Origin: Pterois miles
Lineage: Eukaryota; Chordata; Actinopteri; Perciformes; Scorpaenidae
Reading direction: 5' to 3'
Length of the DNA stretch: 64,000 nucleotides
Assembly: GCA_947000775.1 (NCBI GenBank)
Contig: CAMQGK010000130.1
Span: forward strand, 3,540,001-3,604,000
The notes below the pieces were generated by a model. The model did no database searches. It was not told where the DNA came from and worked only from the letters and a program-made list of their open reading frames with translations. The translations under genes and the position numbers were made by a program. Positions 12,445-24,400 of the stretch are shown piece by piece (position 1 is the stretch's first letter; the number at the start of each line of letters is the position of its first letter).

Positions 12445-15400
12445 CTGTCAGGAAATTGGAAAGCTTTGGTGAACTTCACCATAATGCAATTGCCAAATAT
12501 TAAAGGATAAAGGGATGTTTTAAAGGGAATCATTACAGCAGGCACAAAAATGCCAAGGATTAAATGCCAACGATGAAAGTTTATGATTTTTAGAAGGAAT
12601 AAATCACTGTTTAGCAATACATTAACAGTCGCTGCCAAAGGCTGTTTCAGATCATCTCAGCCTTGATGAATCACAAGACTCAATAGAAACTGCAGCTCCT
12701 GATGCACAAAGTAACAGCAGTTATACTTAACCTTAAGGGACCATAATCCAGCAATGCATGACTGATTTTCCCTTTTCTCTGGGAAATACCGACTGTGAAG
12801 CCATGCAGAAAGCCCCCCAAAAATACATGAAAACACCCTTCCTATATTGTGCCTGTGGAGGGTCAGAGCATTTATAATTGGAAAGCCTTGGTGAACTTCA
12901 AGGTAATGTAAATGCCATTTATCAAAGGATAAAGGCATCTTTTAATGGTCAGTATGAACAGGAGGAATCAGCAGTTCATGCATCCTGAAGGAATAAAGCA
13001 CCATGTTAAGGAATAGATTAAGTGTCGCTACCGAAAGCTATTTCAGATCATTTGAACCTTGATGAATCATACGCAGGACTCCATGGAAACTGGTGCTCCT
13101 GATGCACACAGTAACCACAGCGCCTAAGGGGACCATAGTTCAGCTATATCTGATAGATTTTTCCTTTTCTATGGGAAATACCAGCTGTGAGTCCATACTT
13201 AAATTCCAAATATGCATGAAACCAACTAGAGTAGGTATTAGGACAACTGAGAAGAAGTCTATTTCGTGTTTAACAGGTGCAGAACCTGTGGGTAGCCACA
13301 AAATATGTTGTTCTCTGCATGAAGCAAAACAATTGTTGTGTTTAACCAGACTTTTGAGAAATCCTGCTGTAGCCTCTTTCTAATGTAATTCAGATGCAGG
13401 TCTATAAAAAGTGAAATGGCTGTTTTCTTCCTCTGTGTGAAGTAAATGGATGTGAACAGAGAGCCTGTTGAAGTTTGGATTGAATTTATGATGGATCTCA
13501 CCGGCGGTCTCTCTGTTCTGGCCCAGCTCAAACTGAATGCCTCGGAAGAGCTCTCTGGAGATCAGACCGTAGGCTACAATCATCACCACTCCTGGGATGA
13601 AGAACAGAGTGAACAGCAGCAGCACATACCTGAAAAGCAGCCAGAATAGAAACACACACAGAGGGGAAAAAGGAGTTGAATCAGCCCTCAGAACCAACCA
13701 AACACATCGAATTCTTGAGCTGCTGGCTGAAAAACTTGTTTGTGAAAAGATCTTAAAAAATTTCCATACCACTACTAATACCACCCATAAAGTGATACAG
13801 ATATAGTACTTAATTTTTTTCTACTTTAATCAACGCCCATCGTGTGAGTGGAAGCATTCGGTTGTGTAAAATGCCACTACCACTACATTAACTGACTACG
13901 GACTGTATGGGTTGTAACTGCTGCGGTAGTGGTAGTAGTCGAAGAACACTTGCGGTGTTTGGCTGCGAGCAAAACAAACACTCTTGATGTCTTTGTTCTG
14001 CAACAGCTGTATTCGGAGGCGTTATGTTTTCGGGTTGTCCGTCCGTCCTCACCATTCTTGTAAACGTGGTATCTCAGAAACACCTGGAGGGTATTTCTTC
14101 AAACTTGGCACAAATGTCCACTTGGACTCAAGGATGAGCTCATTTTGGTGGTCAAAGGTCAAGGTCAATGTGACCGTGTGTCCTTCCCATTCTTGTGAAA
14201 GCGATACCTCAGGAATGCCTGGAGAGAAATCTCCAGAATCTCCGGCACTCACAGATAAAGTGTCTCCTTTTTTCTGTTGGGCAAACAAACATACGCATTT
14301 CCGCACAAAGCCTTTGTCAGTGTGAACAATCAAAATGTAAAGCTAGTTTTAAATACTCAGGTGAGACACAACCACCAGACAGGGAAGAGGCTGGAAGACT
14401 ACACAATAGGAAACATCTGTGGGTGCAAGATGTTTTTATTTTGTAATAGGAATTATATAATAAAGATCTTTATCTGTGAGTGCTGAAGATTTTTTTTGTG
14501 CTGTTCATGCTGCTGCCTGCCACCTGATACTTTTCACGATTTGAAAATGTGCTCGCTGTTATTTTCTAACTCAATTACATCTGGCATAAACCTCCATTTG
14601 GACTCAAGGATGAACTGGTTAAAATATTTTGGTTAAAGCTCAAGGTCACTGTGACCTCACAAAACAATTTCACCCAAATGTCTGACGGGATAAAATAATG
14701 AAACATATAAACAAAACAAACATACAACTGCAAAGCGATAATTGTAGTTTTTTTCCAGATCTGGGTACAAAAAGGGTCGTACGCAGGTATTGTTTGACTG
14801 GAGAAGTTTCGGTGCAACTTGGTACTGGGTTATTTCTGCTGATACCATAAAGCTATCAAATACCAGTATCCAGTTCTGCTTGTGAACTTGAAAAACTTTT
14901 TTTTTCCTCATACACCTTCATATATTTGTTGGAGCTGCGCTTGAGGCCCTGCAGATGGTTGACCCCTTCCAATAGCCCCTCTTCCACCTGTGGTGTCTGG
15001 CAAAAGGTACAGCAGCATCCTGGGCCAGTTCTGCAGCTTCTCCCTGAAGCCAAGCTGCTCAGCATCCTGTGGTTTAACCCTCCCAACACTGTCTGAACCT
15101 CTTCTTGGACCGCTTGTATTTACCACTCTGGGCCTTTTGCTTCAGCCATGTTTTCATATATCTACCAATTTTAGATGCAAATACTTTCTACAAATGTTTT
15201 CATGATCTAATATCATTGTCAGGCTCATGGTGGACAGTGTTGTTAAAAACTCGATCCAGCAGAACGAGACATGTTGTCTTTTTTATTCCATGCATTCTTC
15301 TCTTGTCAAAACCTGAAGCGTGGAGTAAAAGAAAGTGTAAAAGCCGTTTCACACAAAGCACCAATTTTCATTTGAAGACATTGCATATAAATTTGTTTTG

Positions 15401-18400
15401 AAAAACAGATTTTGTCAGTTCTTGTCAGGGGAAAAAACAGTTGTACATATTTCAATTTCAGTGGATTTCCACCTGTGGAAATACAGTATATGTTTGACCA
15501 ACAAAATAATTTGATTGCCATCATTCTGCATAATAATTAGTTATATACTTCTGTTTGTTGCACGGAGAGTGTGTATTTTTGGGGTCTTGCAACAATGGCT
15601 CTTTGTTTTTGGGGTAACAGTGGAAAAAAAAACATGTTTTTGGTCCAGTGGGACATTTTGCGGACTGTTGGTGTTTTAAAATAGAAATGGGCCTTCCACT
15701 TCTTGACACCCAGTAATATACAACAAACACAACTACCTCATCAACAAGATAAAGCATAATAAATGGCTTGAGATTGCCTAGTAGCTGGGATATAAAGAAG
15801 ATGGTTACGTAGCTGATATGCATTTTTTAACATTATATACAGCTAAGGTTAGTATTAACATGACATTTGGGATCCAATTGGTATAGTATAGTTAACGTTA
15901 ACCCCTGAGACGCTCTCTGTCTGGATAGGTGTTTGTGGCATGGAGTGGACATGACACTATTCAGGAGGAAACACGGCAATGCAGATAATTCACACCGGAC
16001 CTGGTGTGCATAGTTTTCAATGCAGAAAATTCACATTCCCGCACCGCATTTTCGAATCGCACTGGTGAGAAACGACTTTAACATGGAGAGAATGGTGGTG
16101 GTGCAGTGGTTAGCATTGTCGCCTCACAGCAAGAGGTCACAGATTTGAATCTGGCTTGAGGCCCTTTGCATGTTCTCCCCATAATTTTGTAGATTTTCTC
16201 CGAGTTTTCCAGCTTCCTCCCACAGCCCAAAGACATGCAGGTTAACTGATGACTCTAAATCTGTATGAATGTGAATGTGAGCGTGAATGGTTGTCTATCT
16301 CTATGTGTCAGCTCTGCAATGGACTGGCGACCTGTTCAGGGCGTACCCCGCCTTCGCCCAATTTTAGAGGGGATCAGCTCCCCGCGACCCCGAACAGGAT
16401 AAGCGGTTACAGATGGATGGATGGATTTAACAAATTACTCTGTACTCAAACATGATGTTCTTTCAAATTCATGTTTTCCAACAGGACGACACGTTTGGCC
16501 CCTATAGTTTGCAGAGTGACGCAGGCCAGTTGGACCAGTTGGACCAGTAGACTGCTGCAGGTGTTATACTAAAACACACTACTTTCTTTAAGAAGGTAAG
16601 CCATCCTGTTTAACCAAGGGAAGGTTTTCAACACAACCTTATCAAAGTGACTTGACATATTGACAGTTTACACGTAACAAAAAGCTGGACCTTATACGGA
16701 TAGAGCACATCATGCTATAGACAGTACACATGGCAAGAGCCTATAGGCCCCTTTTCTGTTTGTAAACATGATGACATATTTTGTGGGTGGAGCTTAGATG
16801 TAGGCAGAATAATTCTCTGAACACATTAGTAAAACTGGCGAGCAAGTTTTGTTGGCTTGTTTTTGTATAATAATTTGTTCTGTCACTCAGTCTTCAGGAT
16901 CACGAGTGTTAGTTTAGAAAATTGACATTAATCAGGGGGACTAGATGGACTAGTTTAGCCGACACCTACGCCGCTGGCAGACTACTTTGAGAGGAGAGGA
17001 CGGCTGACTAGTTAGCTAGCTAGCTTGTGCAGAGACTGGAGACTGACAAGCTAGTTAGGTAACGCCTGCTCTCCTAGCAGTTGGACATAGACACAGCGCT
17101 GCTGCTGGCCACCAGCCCACTGTTTGGCTCAGTTAGTCAAAAAAAGAGTCATACAATATCAGTGAAGTGTTTCAGAGATGGAGAGAAAATGCTGCTAGTT
17201 AAGCCTTCTGCTAGCCGCAGCCAATGGCTCACAGCTGTGACTATTAGCAACACTTTCTCTCCATCTCTGAAACGCTTTGCCGACATTGTAACTCGCTAGA
17301 GCCTTGAATCCCAGTTTGTCATCTAAAATAGTGTATATATGATCTCTTGATGCTGGTACCCAACAATACAGCAATATGACAGTTCAAATGTGGCCGTGAC
17401 GCCATCTATTGGTTTGTGGTCTACCATTTTGAAGCCAAGAGTTTGGCTTTTTGGCCATCGCCATCTCGCTTTTTTGCCGTCGCCATCTTGTTTTTTGGCT
17501 GTCGCCATCCTGTTTTTTTGTTCAAGTACACATGGAGCACTGAAAAAGGCATTTTTAGACGACCAAAAAAGTTAATAATTAATTTTCAGTTAACTTTGTG
17601 CAACACCCAGACTGCATAAAGTTAATGGTAACAAGCTAACAACCTGTCAATCACACAATAGCCATGACCTAAAGCAGGGGTGTCAAACTCATTTTCATCC
17701 TGGGCCACATCAGCATCATGGTTCCCCTCAAAGACTATATAAATATATCTACTCTAGATCATTTTATAAAATTGCCTCTGAATTTGATTAGTATTAGTTT
17801 TAGTAATAATATATTTGAATATCTAGCTCTGAAGACAAAATTCAGGGCTTGATTCCAAGAATTGTACATTTACATCAGCCAGCGGCGACTTTGTGCATGT
17901 GGGATTCATTCAGACTGGATGCGGAGGGGTGAACAGAGACTGCAGCTAGGAGGGACTGCTGACGAGGACTGGGCCCCCTATGAGAGCTTTGGGACTGGGG
18001 AGGGGTCCACGGCAGCACCCGCTGCTCATTGAGAAGAGGAAGAACGATACCTGCTTTCATGAGAGAGTCTCCAAAAGTCTCCATAACACTAGAAAAACTT
18101 GTTAGATTTGGTGCTAATTTCTTTTTTGAAAGACTCGCTAGAGGGGTCTGAAAACTGGCTAAATATAGCGACTAAGTCGCTAAGTAGGCATCACAGCGCT
18201 GTTGCTGGAAACTGCTGATACTGAGACGCTACAGTGCGCATGTCACAAAATCGAGATGCATTGTGGGATATACAGTTTAAAGACAGTACTTCTGTGAAGC
18301 GTTATAGAATTGAATGATATGCATTCTATATTCTTTGCAAGCCCTTGCGGGCCACATAAAGTGAGGTGGCGGGCCGGATTTGGCCCGCGGGCCTTGAGTT

Positions 18401-21400
18401 TGACTCATGTGACCTAAAGCATCCCCTGCTTTATGGTCTATTTGAGTCTAAATGGACCATAATTTACTAAATGAACATCATGCTGTATTGAAGAAGACTT
18501 GAAACTAGCAATTGAGAACATAAACTCATGTTAACAATGATTACTGTGTTCAGGTGAAAAGTAGGCTCGTTTTCTTATAGATTTCTATGCAATCAGACTT
18601 CTTTTTGCAACCAGAGGAGTCGTCCCCTGCTGGATATTAGAAAGAATGCAAGTTTAAGGTACCTCAGACCCAAAGGTTGCCGCCTGATAACACAACAGAA
18701 AGAAATGTTTTTTCAGAAGTCATTTCAGAAATTACATTTTGCAGAGTAAACATTGTTAGATATACTGTAATATGACAATTGCGAGACATTTCATGCTGCT
18801 CCAGGCTGTGTACACGGCTTTTTTATGATCACAAATGTTCCATTTTGCCGGCACAGAAAGAATAATGATCATGGCTCTCTCTCGAGTGCCTGGATTGATG
18901 GCACCTCAAAGAAAAAGTACTAAACTGAGTAAAGTGCAGAGAAACTGAAGAAAATGTCGAGAGCAGCGTACATAATTCAAAGAACTTGGAGCTCCTGTCA
19001 GTATCTGCCTGCTGATACTACTCTGCATATGCTGTCTAGTTTAAGTATGCAGTAAAGAACAATGAATGACTAGGGGTTATAAAAGTATAGACTCTAAACG
19101 AATACAACCTTTACATGAGCTGAAGTGAACTGAAAGGAGAAGCACACTTACAATAAAAGAGAAAAGCTGAAAGAATAATCCATGAATAAATAAAATAAAC
19201 TACAGGTGTCACTTTGATCGTAAATCTTTACCATCTGTAGCTACATCTCCCGTTTGATTTGTCGTAATCACAGTGTGCTCTTCGCAAACCACCGGTGTCT
19301 GCGGTGCACATCAGTCAGCACATGAAAGCGACAGCAGAGAGGAAGTTTCATTCATTCTCTGATATTCTAATGTCTTTCTGGGCAAGCGTCTGAACTCTGC
19401 ACGGCCCCGCTCTTTCACTTTTCATTAGAACAACGGCTTCAGTCAAAGCCTCTCATCAGCTGGCTGTTTGATACTGTAGAAAACCTGTTAGACAAAAGCG
19501 TGTACTGTAGAAGAGCGGGAACACCACAAAAATCTGGTGGATATCTGTGCTTGTTTTGCCTCAAGGGGGAAACCCAGATGGACGGCATGATGAATATTCA
19601 TACGTCGCTCCCTCTTTGGACTGTTCCCACATCACCTGAAAGCGCCATGATTATCAACCAGATCAGGTATGTTTGGCTTATATTAATCATCAAAGAATGA
19701 TATGCACGTGTTGCACATTTCTGTACCACATAAACTCTGCAAGGAGCCGTAATATACTGTATATTTTATTTGCATTTTAAATTATAGTATTATAGTTTCA
19801 TGGTAAACTGCAGCCCAACAGGCAACAACAGCTGTCAGTGTGTCAGAGTGCTGACTTGACTATGACTTGATCCAGACTGACTGGGACTATCATAAAGTGG
19901 GCATGTCTGTAGAGGGGAGACTGGTGGGGACCCAGAGAACCCATTTACATTCACATATCTGGAGGTCAGAGGTCAAGGATCCCTTTGAAAATGGCCACGA
20001 CAGTTTTTCCACCAAAATTTAGCCTAAATTTGGAGCGTTATTTAGCCTCCTTTGCAACAAACTAGTGTCACATGGCTGATGATTCAGATGATGCCAGTAT
20101 CTTCACTCTAGCTTTAAAATGCAAAATGTTGTCTATGTCATATTGAAATGTCTTTATTATCTTGTGAGATTTATTCATCCTCCAGAGTACCTGTGCTCCT
20201 AAGATTTTTTTTTTTAATCTAAACTCCAGTCTGCATAAAACGGTCAATGAATATCATGAGAATAATTACAAAAATCATTAAATTTGCCTTTGACTCAACA
20301 GAATTGGCTCATTAACCACTTTATGGCTCTTTTATGTGTCTTGAAATCATCTGCTCATCAACTCAGACTAAAAGGGGACGCTTCAGTAACTCCATGCTCT
20401 GCTTCATTAGGTGCAAAAAAAGAGAAAAAGGTACTGTTTTCAGATGGAAAAGGTGTTATCTCCTCTCAGTCGAAGGTTTAACCTCTAACCCCGGCGTAAT
20501 TTAAAAGACGGTCGTGATGGGTAAAGATGGATCTGTGAATTAAAACTTGAAAGGTCCGCATACTTAGTGACACATCTGGACTTTGGACATCAGAGCCTTG
20601 ACTTTCTTCCTCCTCCTCCTCCTTCTCCTCCTCCTCCTCCCCCTCCATGCCGAACAGACTAATTAACTGGTCTCCCACTGCCTCGTCTTTCCCAGAGAAG
20701 CTTTACAGTTTGATAGACAGACTGAGAAGCGTTCGACCACAAAAGGCTGTCAAGTAGGGAGATGAACAAGGTTTTGCCATGTTCAGTTTCTTATTCATTT
20801 TCATTGCACCATCCTGCAGGACTTTAAGTTGTTTATGGGCCGATCTATGAAAATCCCTGAGTAGTATATCCAAGACGCTCTAACATATCTTGTCCTTGGC
20901 AGCGTATCCGTCTGCTTGTGCTTTTTTAGCAACAAAGCAAAGTAGCATGTATCGGTCCTCAGAGGGCATGTAGATGGATGTATGACTTTTCCTAAAGCAA
21001 TCCAGACTATAGCAGCAATAATTGTTTCCCTCCTGACATTTTAGATGAGCTTTACACTTCTTTTCAGTGTACAGTCAGGAGCAGAAACACAATCATGTTC
21101 ATTTAAGGTTATGATTGCATGCATCCTCGCAGCAGCAATACTACTACTACTAGGCTATCATCTATTGTATTTTTGTCTAATGATGCCTCTACTTTCTGCC
21201 CAGCGTCTGTTTTTTTTTTTTGCGAGGAAACTGATCCATTTCATATGGTCTCCAATTATGCCTCAACAGTAGTGGCCCTGTCACCTTTTCCCACCTAATG
21301 ATTTCATTCATTTCTTAGACCCCACCTGTACAGCTCCGTCCCAGGAGTTTGAGCCTAAAATGACATGAATTTAAGAGCCTTCTCTGTGCCATTAGTTATC

Positions 21401-24400
21401 CCTCTCGTATTTCTTCTGGGGTAGGTAGAGGTAAAATACACCTTATCGTGCTGTCACACCAGCATGTTTTGCAACAGAATCTATTAATTGTGGGGCTGTC
21501 AATCAATTCAAATATTTAATTGCAATTAATCGCATGATTGTCCATAGTTAATCGTGATTAAGCACAGTTAATCACATGTTTTTTATCTGTTCAAATATAC
21601 GTTAAAGGGAGATTTGTTGAGATTTTATTTCTGGTATCAACATGGGAGTATACAAATATGCTGCTTTATGCAAATGTATGTATATATTCATTATTCAAAA
21701 TCAGTTACATACAAATACAATGGCAAATTATGTCCAGAAATCCTCACAGATATTGCATTTAGCATGAATTTGAAAATGGCCATGCCAGTTTTTCCTCATC
21801 AAATTTTAGTCTGGAGCATTATTTAACCTCCTTTGCGTCAAGCAAGTTTAACGTGGTTGGTACCAATGGATTCTTTAGGTTGTCTAGGTTGTTACGATAC
21901 CAGTATCTTCACTCTTTCTTGAGCCTATTGCAACCTAAAAATCATACATTGCATTAATGCATTAAAGAAGTTTGTGGCATTAAAATTAATGTGCTTTGTT
22001 ATTGCGGTAACTTTGACAGCCCTAATTTATTGTAATGGAATCGCCACAACTAGTGGATTTGGACGAAGGAAATCTGCACAAATCTTTTGCGGTTCAGTTC
22101 CAAAATGGCAGAAGCGATTGTAGCTAATAGGCTGTTGCACCATTTGTTTAACCTCCTCTGTGGCAGAAAAAACAGCTTCACAAAAGAACTGTTTTAGTCG
22201 ATGTTACTAATACGTCCTCTGAATAATGTGAAATTATTGTCCCTGGGATGCCACAAGAACCAGTTACCAAGTCAATGCCAAAATTCTGAGAAAGTGACGG
22301 GATTCGCTTTTTTACAGTACCATAAGGTTCGGCCCGTCGTCCTGGGGATGATAGAAAATGTGTTTGGGACAATATAACTCAATATTGATGCATCCAGTGG
22401 TTACGCCCTATTTTTTTCCCTGATAATGCTACATTAAAATAAATTCATAGTCTACTACATTTCCAGAAACTTCATCACAATCTTAATATAATAGTTCTAA
22501 ATCTCGGCTTTCTAAAACAATTTGCTTTTTCCTTTAAAGGAATGGTGTGTAGTATTTTATTGTATTTAGTATTACCATTGTGTAATAGTTCAGTTCCACG
22601 AGCAGAAATGGAGTATAGTATTCATAGCTATGTTTTCATTTCTGTATAATCACCTGAAACTAAGAATTGTTTTTTTTTTTATTGTGTTTTATTCTGTTTT
22701 TTTTTTTTGTTAGCTTAGAGACCATGGTTGTAGAGGATGGCCTCTGGGCGAGGCGAGCAGCGTTACCATGGTTTTGCACTCAGCAGCTCATGTTATAGTC
22801 TTGGAAAGGGAGGACGGGTACTCACTTGTTTGCAATCTGCAGCCACACTTGATCCCACCAAATCCTACACGCTGTACCTTTAACTGCTTGACACTGATTG
22901 TCTGGAAGGCAGTAGATTAATTTTACAGCTACACCGGCTGTTAAACCATTAGCATTGACAAAATATTAACTTTGACACTAACAGAAATTGAAACAAGATA
23001 AAAATAATGTACTGCAACAAATACCTTTTTCCGGAACACATTAACTAACACAGTTACAAAACTCGATTTACTGCTCTGAGAACAGTGGAGGTGAAAGTCT
23101 AAAAGTCCAAGTCCAAAATGACCAAATCAGCATGCAATCTATTTTCCAATTGCAAGCAATCAGTGGAAAGTGGTCTGATTGTAGGGCTCAAAAAATTGAG
23201 CTACTTCCTGCTTGATAGTGCATATGTAAATTACACAATTACACTGCATGCAAATCAGAGTATCCACATTTGGATCCAATGCCTAGCAGATTGTATTCAA
23301 CTCACTAACTGACTCCATCTATTCATCTCTTCCTCACTTAGTTATGGAGGCACATCCACCAAATTATTTTTATGCAAATCTTTAAAAAGTTTTCACAGAC
23401 GGAAATGATTGATGAGCACTCACCAGGTCTGCTCAGCCTCCCCGCTGGGCCACACCAGGCGACACATGTGGCCGACAGTACCGTTGGCCTTGGGGAAAGA
23501 CTTGAGGACGCTGAACACCGGGTATGGCACCATGATTAGCAGTGACACCACCCAGGTGGCAGCAATGACGCGGTAGGCGTGGGATCGGGTCTGCCACGCG
23601 CGGGACTTCAGCGGGTTACAGATGGCGCTGTACCTCTCGATAGCAATGGCCACGAGGCTGAAGGTGGAGATGCTGACGGAGATCCCTGCAGGAAAATAGA
23701 GACCACAAGAACACATTTAGAGAGCTGGGCTGTTAGTCCATTCAGCACTTAAGTCCTGGGCAAGACAGCTCAGCATTGGGAAATATGTGCTTATTTGCTT
23801 TCTTGCTGAGGATTAGACGAGAAGATCAGTAGTACTTTCCTGTTTGTGAGGTAAATATACAGTCATGAGGTGTTTAGCTTTGCATAAAGACTGGAAGCAG
23901 CCAACCTGGCTCTGACCAAAGGTAACAAAATCTGCTGTCAAGGCTGCAGCGTGTGATTTGGCGACATCTAGCGGTGAGATTGCAGATTGCAACCAACTCT
24001 CACAATTTTGATGTGTCAAGCATGAAGGAGAACTATGGTGACTGACGCAAAAACACAAATGGCCTTATCTAAAGCCACGAGAGAACACTGGCTCTAGGTT
24101 TGTCAGTGTTTGTCAGTTCTGGGCTACTGTAGAAACATGGCAGCCGTATCCTCAAACAGTTCACATATCTTACGAAAAGTTATTCCTCATTTGTCATGCG
24201 TTGTCCTATGAATGCTCAGCAATATGTGATGCATGTATGAATTTTTGCTCTAGTTTTTTCAAAATAAAATTTCATCTTTATAGGAAGCTACTTAATTAGG
24301 TTTAAGCAACAACAATACTAAGCTGGGTTTAGGGAACAAAACTACTTAGTTAGGTTCAGGCAGCAAAACTACTTAAGTTTAGATAACAAAACTACTTGGT

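Larger units (their letters stand above)
13630..23423 (-). other. cckbr intron 3 (9.8 kb)
   Basis: It contains the response-element repeat at 14030-14665, a SINE (16085-16430), a repeat interrupted by an hAT element (17320-18560), R1 copies (19798-20119, 21492-22023), a pyrimidine tract and a further dispersed repeat (22535-22880). Minus-strand frames near 14856-15126 (KPQDAEQLGF) look protein-like, but no family or splice structure was recognised. Confidence 0.75.

Noticed and set aside
14856..15126. Protein-like minus-strand frames (KPQDAEQLGF, LPDTTGGRG)
   Set aside because: Two overlapping frames, no recognised family and no splice structure; may be a decayed exon but not supportable.
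20478..20678. Glutamate-rich open frame on the minus strand
   Set aside because: Reads the polypurine strand of a TTCCTCC tract.
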